From NCBI RefSeq assembly GCF_040645615.1, contig NZ_JBEYYO010000022.1, positions 1-64,000 on the forward strand: DNA of 64,000 nt, written 5' to 3'. Shown here in pieces: positions 54,417-62,208 of the stretch (within the stretch, counting starts at the first letter, position 1; the number at the start of each line of letters is the position of its first letter). The position numbers were made by a program, and so were the translations under genes. The notes beneath the pieces are model-generated. The model searched no databases. It was not told the origin of the DNA and saw only the letters and a program-made list of their open reading frames with translations. The DNA is from Glycomyces sp040645615. Lineage in GTDB: Bacteria > Actinomycetota > Actinomycetes > Mycobacteriales > Micromonosporaceae.

Positions 54417-56492
54417 ATGCCCATCCGCTTCGACGAAGCCGCTCAATCGTGGCACCTCGCCGGGGCCGGCGTCTCCTACGTCGTCGGTCTCCAGAACGGC
54501 TCGCCGCGCCAGTTGTACTGGGGCCCTGCGATTCCAGGCGGGGCGGCGGCCTCGCTGGCGGTCGAGCGGCGCGAGGAGTACTCGTTCGACGACCGGCTCC
54601 ACACCGGCACTGAGCTGCTCGGCGAGCTCGGGCCGCAGTTCGCGACCCCGTCGATGCTGTTGCGGCACCCCGACGGCGCGAAGGGCTTCGACTGGCACTA
54701 CCGCGATTTCACCGCCTCGGGGGACGAGCTCGCGATCGCGTTCGGCGACCGGGGCCTCGAATTGACGCTGCACTACCGGCTCTGGGACACCGGGGTGCTC
54801 GACCGGTGGGTCTCGCTCGAGGCCGAGAGCCCGGTCGAGTTGGGGCGCTTGGATTCGGCGGCCTGGATGCTCCCGCATTGGGGCGACTACCGGCTCTCGC
54901 ACCTCTCGGGCGAATGGGCCGGCGAGTGGCAGCTGCGCCGCGTCCCGCTCCCGGTGGGGGAGACCGTGCTCGGTTCGCGCCGCGGCAACACGAGCCACCA
55001 GGCCAATCCGTGGATCGCGCTGGACGACGGCACCGCCACCGAGACCGCCGGGCTCGTCTACTCGGCCAATCTCGCCTGGTCGGGGTCGTGGCGGGTGCAG
55101 CTGCGCCGATCCCCGCAAGGGCGTGTGACCGTGACCGGCGGGGCCGGGCAGGAGGGCCTGCGGTGGACCCTTGGGCCCGGCGAGAGGTGGACGACCCCGG
55201 TGTACTCGGGGCTGCTGAGCACTGACGGCTTCGGTGGGGCTTCGCGCGCTTGGCACGAGCACCTGAGGCGCCACGTGCTGCCCACGGCCGACGAGGACGC
55301 TCCAGTGCTGTTCAACTCCTGGGAGGCGGTGTTCTTCGAGGTCTCCGAGGAGAAGCAGCTGCCGCTGGTGGACTTGGCGGCGCGGATCGGCTGCGAACAG
55401 TTCGTGGTCGACGACGGCTGGTTCGGCAAGCGGCTGGCCGACAACGCCGGGCTCGGCGACTGGGACCCCAACCCGGACCGGTTCCCCAGCGGCCTCGGGC
55501 CGCTCATCGACGCCGTCCACAAGGCGGGCATGAAGTTCGGGATCTGGGTCGAGCCGGAGATGGTCAACCCCGACTCGGATCTGTATCGCGCCCACCCCGA
55601 CTGGGTCCTGCACCAGGCCGGGCGCGAGCGCAGCGAGCTGCGCACGCAGCTCGTGCTCGACTACGGGCGGCCCGAAGTCGCCGAATGGGCGTACACCTGG
55701 CTGCACAAGCTGCTCGGTGAGAACGACGTCGACTTCGTCAAGTGGGACCACAACCGGCCCTTCACCGAGGTCGGCCGCCCCGGAGACGCCGATCCCGACC
55801 GCGCGTACTTCGAGCACGTCGAAGCGGTGTACGAGCTCAAACGGCGGCTTCGCCAGGCGCACCCGGACGTGCGCATCGAAGGCTGCGCGGGCGGCGGCGC
55901 CCGCGTCGACCCGGGCATCCTGCGGTACGTCGACCAGGTGTGGACCTCGGACAACACCGACGCAGGGGACCGCGTCAACATCCAGTTCGGTTTCAGCCAG
56001 GCGTATCCGGCGCGCGCGATGGGCGCGTGGGTCACCGACGAGCCCACCGGGCTCAACAGCCGCACGACCTCGCTGCGGTTCCGGTTCCAGGTCGCCAGCG
56101 CCGGGGTGCTCGCCGTGGGCGGGAACCTCTCCGAGTGGTCCGAGGCCGACCTGGACGAGGCCGCGGCGCACATCGAGGCGTACAAGGCGCTGCGTCCGGT
56201 GGTGCAGCACGGGACGCAGTACCGGCTCGGCGACCCTGAGCTCGAGACGCTCACCGGGGTCCAGTACGTGCTCGGCGACCGGATCGCGGTGCTGGCGTTC
56301 AAGACGCCGTGGCACTGCAACCGGCCGGTGCCGCCGCTGCGGCCCGCGCAGATCGCGTCGGATTCGCGGTGGATCGACGAGGACACCGGCGAGACCCATT
56401 GGGGCGCGACGTTGAACGCGCTCGGTCTGCCGCTGCGGTGGGCGAAGGCGGACTGGGACTCGGCGGTGCTGCGGTTGCGGAGGATCGAATAG
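54417..56492 (+). CDS. Alpha-galactosidase, GH36 family
   Basis: A 691-residue cytoplasmic glycoside hydrolase (no signal peptide). The N-terminal beta-supersandwich (about 1-290) precedes the catalytic barrel. It shows W-E-A-V-F-F-E (about 302-308), V-D-D-G-W-F-G-K-R (about 328-336), G-I-W-V-E-P-E-M-V-N (about 377-386), the nucleophile Asp444 in F-V-K-W-D-H-N-R and the acid/base Asp512 in W-T-S-D-N-T-D. A C-terminal antiparallel domain closes it. It releases terminal alpha-galactose from raffinose-type sugars taken up by the cell. No sugar transporter or regulator gene is adjacent. GAGAGGGAG upstream of ATG 54417 is a strong Shine-Dalgarno. Confidence 0.95.
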   Translation: MPIRFDEAAQSWHLAGAGVSYVVGLQNGSPRQLYWGPAIPGGAAASLAVERREEYSFDDRLHTGTELLGELGPQFATPSMLLRHPDGAKGFDWHYRDFTASGDELAIAFGDRGLELTLHYRLWDTGVLDRWVSLEAESPVELGRLDSAAWMLPHWGDYRLSHLSGEWAGEWQLRRVPLPVGETVLGSRRGNTSHQANPWIALDDGTATETAGLVYSANLAWSGSWRVQLRRSPQGRVTVTGGAGQEGLRWTLGPGERWTTPVYSGLLSTDGFGGASRAWHEHLRRHVLPTADEDAPVLFNSWEAVFFEVSEEKQLPLVDLAARIGCEQFVVDDGWFGKRLADNAGLGDWDPNPDRFPSGLGPLIDAVHKAGMKFGIWVEPEMVNPDSDLYRAHPDWVLHQAGRERSELRTQLVLDYGRPEVAEWAYTWLHKLLGENDVDFVKWDHNRPFTEVGRPGDADPDRAYFEHVEAVYELKRRLRQAHPDVRIEGCAGGGARVDPGILRYVDQVWTSDNTDAGDRVNIQFGFSQAYPARAMGAWVTDEPTGLNSRTTSLRFRFQVASAGVLAVGGNLSEWSEADLDEAAAHIEAYKALRPVVQHGTQYRLGDPELETLTGVQYVLGDRIAVLAFKTPWHCNRPVPPLRPAQIASDSRWIDEDTGETHWGATLNALGLPLRWAKADWDSAVLRLRRIE

Positions 56493-56654
56493 CTTCGTGC
56501 ACATAGGCCGGACACGTTGTGTGACGATCCTGGTCCGCAGTGTGCTGTTCGAGTCGGCTTCGATTGTCGAATGGCGCGGAGTGGTGCCGGTGTCATAGAC
56601 TCGCCGCAGTTCCGCCCGAACTGACCTGTACATCGATTCCCATAGGAGTGCTCC

Positions 56655-57032
56655 GTGTCTTACCCGCCCGCCCCGGCGCCCGCCCCCGAGCCCGTTCCCG
56701 CCAAGCAGGGCAACGGCTTCGGTGTCACCGCGCTCGTGCTCGGCCTCGTCGGCCTCATCGTCTTCTCGTGGATTCCGGGGATCAACCTGGTCACCGCGAT
56801 TCCGCTCGGCGTCCTCGCCGTCATCTTCGGCATCCTCGCCCTCGTCAAGTCCGGCTCGCGCGGCGGCAAGGGTAAGGGCACCGGTCTGACCGGTCTGATC
56901 CTCGGTGTGCTCACGATCATCGCGGCCATCGCGATCTACTTCGTGCTCCTCGGCATCGCCAAGGCCGAGTGCGAGGACCCCAACTCGGTGCTGTACGGCA
57001 GCTCGGACTGCGCCCAGATTCTCGGCGAGTAA
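56655..57032 (+). CDS. DUF4190 small membrane protein
   Basis: A 125-residue protein. A Pro-rich N-terminus (about 1-20) is followed by two paired hydrophobic helices typical of DUF4190 (about 23-60, V-L-G-L-V-G-L and P-L-G-V-L-A-V-I-F-G-I-L-A), a Gly/Lys-rich loop (about 66-75), a third helix (about 78-100) and a short Cys-containing tail. The function of the family is unknown. AGGAG seven bases before GTG 56655 gives the start; a TAGACT -10 at 56596 would give a leader of about 45 bases. A strong terminator follows. Confidence 0.82.
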   Translation: MSYPPAPAPAPEPVPAKQGNGFGVTALVLGLVGLIVFSWIPGINLVTAIPLGVLAVIFGILALVKSGSRGGKGKGTGLTGLILGVLTIIAAIAIYFVLLGIAKAECEDPNSVLYGSSDCAQILGE

Positions 57033-57044
57033 TCATCGCGCACG

Positions 57045-57080
57045 CGTAAGGGCCGCAGCGGATTCGCTGCGGCCCTTACG
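57045..57080. terminator. Terminator between DUF4190 and nucS
   Basis: A perfect 16-base stem CGTAAGGGCCGCAGCG / CGCTGCGGCCCTTACG with GATT loop and TTTT tail on the plus strand. Confidence 0.93.
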
Positions 57081-57087
57081 TTTTGCT

Positions 57088-57753
57088 CTAGAACAGTCGC
57101 GGCTGGCTCTCGTCGACCGCGCCGCGGAGGTCGTCGTAGTCGAGCACGACGCAGCGGATGCCGCGGTCCTCGGCCAGGACCCTGGCCTGCGGCTTGATCG
57201 CCTGCGCGGCGAACACGCCGTCGACCGGTGCCAGGAGCGGGTCGCGGTTGAGCAGCTCCAGGTACCGGGTCAACTGCTCGACCCCGTCGATCTCGCCGCG
57301 CCGCTTGATCTCGACGGCCACGTGCTTGCCGTCCGAGTCGCGGCACATCAGGTCCACCGGCCCGATCGCGGTCGGGTACTCGCGGCGCACCAACGACCAC
57401 CCCTTCCCCAGCGGCGCGGTGTCGGCCGCGAGCAGCTCCTGAAGGTGCGCCTCGACGCCGTCCTTCTGCAACCCCGGGTCGACCCCCAGCTCATGGCTGG
57501 AGTCGTGGAAGACCTCCTCGATGGTGATCTTCAACTGGTCCCCGGACTTCTTCGACGTCACGGTCCACTCCGTGGCCCCCTCCACCACACTGCACGGCGG
57601 CGTCATCCAGTTCAACGGTTTGTACGAACCCCCATCGGCGTGCACCAGCACGCTCCCGTCCGCCTTCCAGATGATCAACCGCGTCGCCATCGGCAAATGA
57701 GCGGAAAGCCGCCCCGTGTAATCAACCTGGCAACGTGCCACCAACAAACGCAT
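57088..57753 (-). CDS. nucS: Mismatch-specific endonuclease NucS/EndoMS
   Basis: A 221-residue endonuclease that cuts both strands at mismatches and provides mismatch repair in actinobacteria that lack MutS-MutL. The N-terminal dimerisation/DNA-binding domain starts M-R-L-L-V-A-R-C-Q-V-D-Y-T-G-R-L. The C-terminal PD-(D/E)xK nuclease domain has G-P-V-D-L-M-C-R-D (about 136-144), V-A-V-E-I-K-R-R-G (about 150-158) and Q-L-T-R-Y. The typical -V-x-L-D-Y-D-D-L-R and final R-L-F clamp-interacting end are present. The ATG start is supported by a leaderless -10. Confidence 0.95.
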   Translation of the reverse strand: MRLLVARCQVDYTGRLSAHLPMATRLIIWKADGSVLVHADGGSYKPLNWMTPPCSVVEGATEWTVTSKKSGDQLKITIEEVFHDSSHELGVDPGLQKDGVEAHLQELLAADTAPLGKGWSLVRREYPTAIGPVDLMCRDSDGKHVAVEIKRRGEIDGVEQLTRYLELLNRDPLLAPVDGVFAAQAIKPQARVLAEDRGIRCVVLDYDDLRGAVDESQPRLF

Positions 57754-57766
57754 GCCGAAGACCCTA
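57754..57766 (-). promoter_or_regulatory. Leaderless promoter -10 of nucS
   Basis: On the minus strand TAGGGT (57766-57761) lies seven bases before ATG 57753. Confidence 0.5.
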
Positions 57767-57801
57767 CCGGTGCGGCCTGATGCGACGGCGCGTGCCGTGG
57801 C

Positions 57802-57814
57802 TAACCTGAGACCT
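57802..57814 (+). promoter_or_regulatory. Leaderless promoter -10 of the DUF3885 gene
   Basis: TAACCT (57802-57807) lies seven bases before GTG 57815, favouring that start over an earlier in-frame codon at 57752. Confidence 0.55.
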
Positions 57815-58363
57815 GTGCATGACAAGTTCGAGGCGATCTGGACGCGGCGCTGGCCGATGGAGCTGCTTGCGGTCCCGTATGAGCTGAAGGAGCGGTTCAA
57901 CGACCGTTGGGTGCGGTTCCACTGCCTGCCGGAGTCGAAGCGATACCCCGAGAACGAGTCCGAGTACGCCGTCATCCTCGACCGCTACAACACCATCCTG
58001 GACGAGCTTTTCAGTGGCGGTGGCGTCTGCATCGTGAAAGTCAAGTACGACGATGAGCTCGAATCCTCTGAGCTTCCGCCGCCGTGGCGGACAGTCGTGA
58101 GCGATGAGGATCCCGAATTCGGTACAACCTACGGCCACCTCTTCTTGGAACGATCCGAGTGGCGGCGGGGATTGATCGACGAGTGGCTGCGCGGGGTCGC
58201 CGACGACCGGGATCCTTGGGGAGTTGTCACGGACGCGGAGGCGCACTGGCTGTTCCACCCCTACGACGGGGGTATGGACGTCATCGCGCCGTCGGTCGCG
58301 GACCGAGACGCGCTGCGGGACCGGCACCGCGGCTGGCTGTCCAAGCATCCACAGGGTTACTGA
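57815..58363 (+). CDS. DUF3885 family protein
   Basis: A 182-residue soluble protein. The DUF3885 pattern is visible: R-F-x-L (about 34-37), Y-P-E-N-E-S-E-Y (about 43-50), the Y-N-T-I-L-D-E-L-F helix (about 58-66) and W-L-F-H-P-Y-D-G-G-M-D-V-I-A (about 145-158). Members are scattered in actinobacteria and sometimes act as immunity-like or orphan proteins; the function is unknown. It lies back to back with nucS and next to the decayed locus. Confidence 0.78.
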   Translation: MHDKFEAIWTRRWPMELLAVPYELKERFNDRWVRFHCLPESKRYPENESEYAVILDRYNTILDELFSGGGVCIVKVKYDDELESSELPPPWRTVVSDEDPEFGTTYGHLFLERSEWRRGLIDEWLRGVADDRDPWGVVTDAEAHWLFHPYDGGMDVIAPSVADRDALRDRHRGWLSKHPQGY

Positions 58364-58372
58364 GCGGCAATT

Positions 58373-58848
58373 TCAAGCGAGTCGCTCGATGTCGGCCCGG
58401 TTCTGGAGGGCTTGGCCGTGGCGGGTGAGCCGCAGCGATTTCGCGAAGTCGCTGCCGGGCAGGCGGATGTCGCGAAGTAGAGGGTCCTCGGGAAACCCAC
58501 CTGAGAATCGGCCCTGGTCGAGATCGTAGACATCGGGTGCGTAGTCGGAACCGTCGAAGCAGTGGAGCGAGGATTGGTCGGGGCGGGGGGCCGAGGTGGG
58601 TGAGGCGCAGTCTCAGGGTTGAGCGGGCGGAGTTCCAGGAGACGGCGCCGGAGCCAGACCGTGTGCGGTTCGGTCCCAGCTCGCAGGCTCTGATCTCGGT
58701 GGAGCACACGTGTCGGCGTGTCGGGCACGCCGAGGTCGAACAACCTCGTGACGAGTGGAACGCCGTCGATGAGTACGTGCGTCCGGGGCGACCCGTAGGT
58801 CGAGGGGGCCGGTACGTTGGCGCCGTAGGGACGTGTCGAGTAGCGCAT
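58373..58848 (-). pseudogene. Frameshifted gene of unknown function
   Basis: The first part (from ATG 58848) reads as normal high-G+C coding sequence (R-P-Y-G-A-N-V-P-A-P-S-T-Y-G then H-V-L-I-D-G-V-P-L-V-T-R-L-F-D) to about 58610. The last part, in another frame, reads just as well to a stop at 58373 (L-H-C-F-D-G-S-D-Y-A-P-D-V-Y-D-L then L-P-G-S-D-F-A-K-S-L-R-L-T). Joined, they would make a protein of about 155-160 residues. At least one frame change between about 58610 and 58575 breaks it. A sequencing error is the alternative. I do not recognise the family. Confidence 0.55.
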
Positions 58849-58946
58849 CAGTGCGAGCAGGCGTCGAGCGTGGTGGGTCGCTGCACGGGAGCGAATGTGT
58901 CGTATAGGCGGTCGATCGCCGCGATGACGGTGTCGGATGCGCGCAC
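58848..58946 (-). CDS. Short 32-codon reading frame, possible gene remnant
   Basis: From GTG 58946 the frame reads V-R-A-S-D-T-V-I-A-A-I-D-R-L-Y-D-T-F-A then P-V-Q-R-P-T-T-L-D-A-C-S-H and stops. The TGA overlaps the ATG of the next frame (TGATG). A leaderless -10 (TATAGT) sits six bases before the GTG, which argues that it was a real start. The sequence resembles the N-terminus of longer actinobacterial proteins that continue after a Cys-x-x-Cys, so a truncated gene is the likeliest reading. A coupled leader peptide is an alternative. Confidence 0.45.
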   Translation of the reverse strand: MRASDTVIAAIDRLYDTFAPVQRPTTLDACSH

Positions 58947-58958
58947 CCGGCGACTATA
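58947..58958 (-). promoter_or_regulatory. Leaderless promoter -10 of the short frame
   Basis: On the minus strand TATAGT (58958-58953) lies six bases before GTG 58946. Confidence 0.5.
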
Positions 58959-58990
58959 GCGCCGGGTCGGTGGGGCTTGTCCGGTTGGCG

Positions 58991-59023
58991 GCCGTTGGTG
59001 GACCGTTTGTGGGCCGTTTGGCG
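58991..59023 (+). repeat. Three 11-base direct repeats
   Basis: GCCGTTGGTGG, ACCGTTTGTGG and GCCGTTTGGCG follow each other without spacers (58991, 59002, 59013). Units of one helical turn are typical of head-to-tail regulator binding, but no known box matches exactly. Confidence 0.6.
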
Positions 59024-59033
59024 ATTTATTGAT

Positions 59034-59098
59034 GGGGGTCGATGGAGTTTGGGGGTGGGGGCGTTGTGTTGCAGGGGTTTTGGGGGGATGATTCGGGG
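59034..59098 (+). other. Potential G-quadruplex cluster
   Basis: Six G-tracts of four to six bases (59034, 59051, 59057, 59074, 59082, 59095) separated by 1-12 bases. This could fold into a G-quadruplex in the plus strand or its RNA, about 150 bases before the deacetylase gene. Confidence 0.6.
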
Positions 59099-59245
59099 TG
59101 TTCTTGTTGGACGGGACATCATTCTTTCGTCATCCCCTCATGGCGACCGGGTTTGGGCTCGGGGAGTTCGTCGACGGTGGTTGGTGCGCCGTGGTTGCCG
59201 GTGTGGCCTGGTATGGGCCGCCGGTCGAGCTTTTGAGGAGGGCGC

Positions 59246-60331
59246 ATGCGTGATCGCATGAGGCCGTTCGTTTTGTTGTTGTCCGTGTTGGCGCTGGCGT
59301 TCGGGGGTGTTGTGGGGGTGGCTTCGAGTCCGGCTCAGGCGCAGCAGTGCAATGGGTACGTCGCTCTGACGTTCGACGACGGGCCCAACGGCGGGACCAC
59401 CGCCAGTCTGCTGAACGCTTTGACCTCGAACGGGCTGCGGGCCACGTTCTTCAATACCGGGCAGGCCGCGCAGAGCAATCCGGCGCTGGCCCGGGCGCAG
59501 GTGGACGCCGGGATGTGGGTCGGGAACCACTCGTGGTCGCACCCGCACATGACCCAGTTGAGCCAGGCGCAGATGGCGCAGGAGATCTCCAGCACCCAGC
59601 AGGCGATCCAGTCGGCCACCGGGGTCACCCCGAACCTGTTCCGGCCGCCCTACGGGGAGACCAATGCGACGTTGAGATCCGTTGAGGCCCAATACGGTCT
59701 CACCGAAGTCCTGTGGACTGTGGACTCACAGGACTGGAACGGGGCCAGCACCGCCCAGATCGTGGCCGCGGCGCGGAACCTCCAGAGCGGCGGCGTGATC
59801 CTCATGCACGACGCCTACCAGAACACGATCAACGCGATTCCCCAGATCGCCGCCGACCTGCGTGCGCGGGGCCTGTGCGCCGGGATGATCTCCCCGGCCA
59901 CCGGCCAGGCGGTCGCCCCCGACGGCTCCGGGAACCCCGGGAACCCCGGCGGGACCGGCACCGATCTCTTGCGCAGCGCCTCGGCCGCCAAGTGCATCGA
60001 CGTCCCCGGCGGCTCCACCGCCAGCGGGACCGGCGTGCAGCTCTACAGCTGCTACGAGGGCCCCAACCAGCAGTTCACCTACACCGCAACGCAAGAGCTG
60101 CGAGTGCTCGGCCAGTGCCTCCAAGCGCCCTCGGGCGCGAACGGGGCCAGAGCCCAGATCGCCGGGTGCAACGGCTCAACCGCGCAGCAGTGGACCTTCG
60201 GCGCCGACGGGACGATCCGCAACGTCGGGTACTCCAGTGCGTGCCTGGACGTCTACAGCGCCGCCAACGGCGCCCCGGTGCAGCTCTACGGCTGCTGGGG
60301 CGGCGACAACCAGAAGTGGACCCGCGTCTGA
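59246..60331 (+). CDS. Secreted polysaccharide deacetylase (CE4) with ricin-B lectin domain
   Basis: A 361-residue secreted enzyme. The signal peptide runs to about 33 (A-Q-A). The NodB/CE4 catalytic domain (about 36-220) has T-F-D-D-G-P-N (about 42-48), H-S-W-S-H (about 93-97, metal ligands) and R-P-P-Y-G-E (about 132-137). A Gly/Pro linker (about 230-245) leads to a C-terminal ricin-type beta-trefoil (about 247-361) with the Q-x-W repeats (Q-Q-F, Q-Q-W, Q-K-W). It probably removes acetyl groups from chitin, xylan or peptidoglycan, with the lectin holding it on the substrate. The strong GAGGAGGG Shine-Dalgarno supports ATG 59246. Confidence 0.93.
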   Translation: MRDRMRPFVLLLSVLALAFGGVVGVASSPAQAQQCNGYVALTFDDGPNGGTTASLLNALTSNGLRATFFNTGQAAQSNPALARAQVDAGMWVGNHSWSHPHMTQLSQAQMAQEISSTQQAIQSATGVTPNLFRPPYGETNATLRSVEAQYGLTEVLWTVDSQDWNGASTAQIVAAARNLQSGGVILMHDAYQNTINAIPQIAADLRARGLCAGMISPATGQAVAPDGSGNPGNPGGTGTDLLRSASAAKCIDVPGGSTASGTGVQLYSCYEGPNQQFTYTATQELRVLGQCLQAPSGANGARAQIAGCNGSTAQQWTFGADGTIRNVGYSSACLDVYSAANGAPVQLYGCWGGDNQKWTRV

Positions 60332-60338
60332 CGCGAAA

Positions 60339-60367
60339 CGCCCCGGTCGGGACCACCGACCGGGGCG
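60339..60367. terminator. Terminator between the deacetylase and ROK genes
   Basis: A perfect 12-base stem CGCCCCGGTCGG / CCGACCGGGGCG with GACCA loop, followed by CTTTTT on the plus strand. Confidence 0.92.
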
Positions 60368-60377
60368 CTTTTTGCTT

Positions 60378-61298
60378 CTAGCCCAACAGGTCCGGGCGCA
60401 GCACCAGGGCCGCCGCGCCGACGATCGGGGCGTCGCCGCCCAGTTCGGGTCGGACCACGGCGAGCTCGGTCGCGTACGGGTTCACCGCGTTCGCGCCGAT
60501 CGCCTCCTTGACCAGCGCCGGGTAGTCCTCGGCCACGGACGCGAACCCGCCGCCGATCACCGCGAGTTCCAAGTCCAGCAGGGTGGACGCGTTGACCAGG
60601 CCGAGGCCGACCGCGCGGGCCGAGCGCCGCACCGCCTCGATCGCGACCCGTTCCCCGGCCTTGTAGTCCCGCGCCAGGTCTTCACCGGTCTCACCGGTCC
60701 AGCCCTGCGACACCGCCCACGCCACCGTGTTCGGGCCCGAAGCGATGCCCTCCACAGTGGCCTCAGCGGTGGCTCCGTCGATGCTCTCGACCAGGATCTG
60801 TCCGATGTGGCCCGCGTTGCCGCTCGCGCCGGCCACGAGTCGCCCGTCCGAGACGATCCCGCCCCCGACGCCGGTGGACACCACCATCACCATCGCGTTC
60901 CGCACCCCTCGGGCCGCGCCGAGCCAGGTCTCGGCCAGCGCGATGCACGTCCCGTCCAGGCGCAGCATCACCTGGTCCAGGCCGGTCAGGTCCCGCACGA
61001 AGTCCGCGATCGGGAACCCTTGCAGCGCAGGCAGGTTGTGCGGCGCGATCGTGCCCTTGAGCAGGTCGATCGGGCCCGCGGCGCCGATGCCCGCCGCCGT
61101 CACCGAGTCCCACTCCGGGGCCACCAGGCACGAGGCCACGACCGCGGTGATGGCCGCCTCGGCCGCCGAGCGGTCCGCGGCCGCCGCCGCGCCCGTGGCC
61201 GCCCGCGTGCGGGTCCCCTCCACGATCGAACCGTCGGCGCGCACCAGAGCGGCCTCCACTTTGGTGCCGCCCAGGTCCAGGGCCAGGCTCACAGTCAT
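60378..61298 (-). CDS. ROK family sugar kinase
   Basis: A 306-residue cytoplasmic kinase or kinase-like protein. It shows the N-terminal phosphate loop L-D-L-G-G-T-K (about 6-12), G-I-G-A-A-G-P-I-D (about 69-77), the ROK block G-V-G-G-G-I-V (about 140-146), G-x-A-G-H-I-G-Q (about 159-166) and G-G-G-F-A (about 244-248). The zinc-binding Cys cluster of many ROK proteins is absent after the G-H-I segment. The sugar specificity (glucose, N-acetylmannosamine or N-acetylglucosamine) cannot be told. AAGGA before ATG 61298 decides the start. It lies 36 bases after the SDR gene, in one operon. Confidence 0.87.
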   Translation of the reverse strand: MTVSLALDLGGTKVEAALVRADGSIVEGTRTRAATGAAAAADRSAAEAAITAVVASCLVAPEWDSVTAAGIGAAGPIDLLKGTIAPHNLPALQGFPIADFVRDLTGLDQVMLRLDGTCIALAETWLGAARGVRNAMVMVVSTGVGGGIVSDGRLVAGASGNAGHIGQILVESIDGATAEATVEGIASGPNTVAWAVSQGWTGETGEDLARDYKAGERVAIEAVRRSARAVGLGLVNASTLLDLELAVIGGGFASVAEDYPALVKEAIGANAVNPYATELAVVRPELGGDAPIVGAAALVLRPDLLG

Positions 61299-61334
61299 TC
61301 CGAATCCTTCGTTCATTGTGGAGCGGCATGCCGC

Positions 61335-62072
61335 TCAGTCCATGTTGTGGCCGCCGTTGACGGTGATCCGCTGCCCCGTCACGAACGCCGCGTCCCCCGA
61401 GACGAGGTAGGCCACCGCCCCCGCCACGTCCCCGGGCTCCCCGATGCGCCCCAGCGGCACCTCTGACAAATACCCGGCCAGGTCCGCGCTCGAAAGCTCC
61501 CCGTGCCGCTCCACCGGGATCCACCCGGGCGCGACGAGGTTCACCGTAATGCCGTGCCGCCCGAGCTCCTTCGCCCACGTGCGGGTCAGGCCCCACTGCG
61601 CGCCCTTCGCGGCCGTGTACGCCGACATGCCCGGCAGCGACCGCTCGAACACGTCCGAGCCGATCTGCACCACCCGGCCGCCCCCGGCCGCGCGCATGTC
61701 CGGCAGGAACGCCTGCACCAGCAGTGTGGGGCTCTTCACGAAGAACACCAGCTGATCGAGATGGTCCTGCCACACCAGGTCCTCGACGGGCGCCTCGGGC
61801 TGCGGCCCGGTCGCGTTGCACACCAGCACTTCCACCGGCCCGAGCCTGGAGCGGACCTCCTCGGCGAGCGACGCCACGCCCGCCTCGTCGGTGACGTCCG
61901 CGCCGAACGCCTCCGCCACCCCGCCTGCCGCCCGGATCTCGCCGACCACCCGCTCGGCCCCGTCCCGGCTCGCGGCGTAGTTCACGGCCACGGCGAACCC
62001 GTCGGCGGCCAACCGCCGGGCGATGTGCGCGCCGAGCCCGCGCGACGCGCCGGTCACGAGTGCGACGGTCAT
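61335..62072 (-). CDS. Short-chain dehydrogenase/reductase
   Basis: A 245-residue SDR with the NAD(P)-binding T-G-A-S-R-G-L-G (about 7-14), an N-A-T-G variant of the N-A-G motif (about 85-88), catalytic Ser in I-G-S-D (about 137-140) and Y-T-A-A-K (Tyr at about 151). The end motif V-T-G-Q-x-I-T-V-N-G-G is complete. It resembles FabG-like 3-oxoacyl-ACP reductases, but next to a ROK kinase a role in sugar or polyol oxidation is equally likely. It is the first gene of the two-gene operon. Confidence 0.87.
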   Translation of the reverse strand: MTVALVTGASRGLGAHIARRLAADGFAVAVNYAASRDGAERVVGEIRAAGGVAEAFGADVTDEAGVASLAEEVRSRLGPVEVLVCNATGPQPEAPVEDLVWQDHLDQLVFFVKSPTLLVQAFLPDMRAAGGGRVVQIGSDVFERSLPGMSAYTAAKGAQWGLTRTWAKELGRHGITVNLVAPGWIPVERHGELSSADLAGYLSEVPLGRIGEPGDVAGAVAYLVSGDAAFVTGQRITVNGGHNMD

Positions 62073-62195
62073 GGGAACCTCCGTTCGGGCGCGTCGGTCG
62101 CGCCGCCAGCAAGCATCCCAGCCCGCGCCGCCCGCCGCACCCGCCAGTCCAGGTGGTGGAACGGCACTCACCGAGCGAATGTCGTAGGGCCTCCC

Positions 62196-62208
62196 TATGC
62201 TCGTTCGC
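62196..62208 (+). promoter_or_regulatory. Leaderless promoter -10 of the DUF4132 gene
   Basis: TATGCT (62196-62201) lies seven bases before GTG 62209. Confidence 0.5.

Larger units (their letters stand above)
58947..59245. other. G/T-skewed intergenic region upstream of the deacetylase gene
   Basis: About 300 bases with strong G and T bias on the plus strand and no supported gene. It contains three 11-base direct repeats (58991-59023) and a run of G-tracts (59034-59098). TTGAGGAGGG just before ATG 59246 is the ribosome binding site. Confidence 0.5.
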
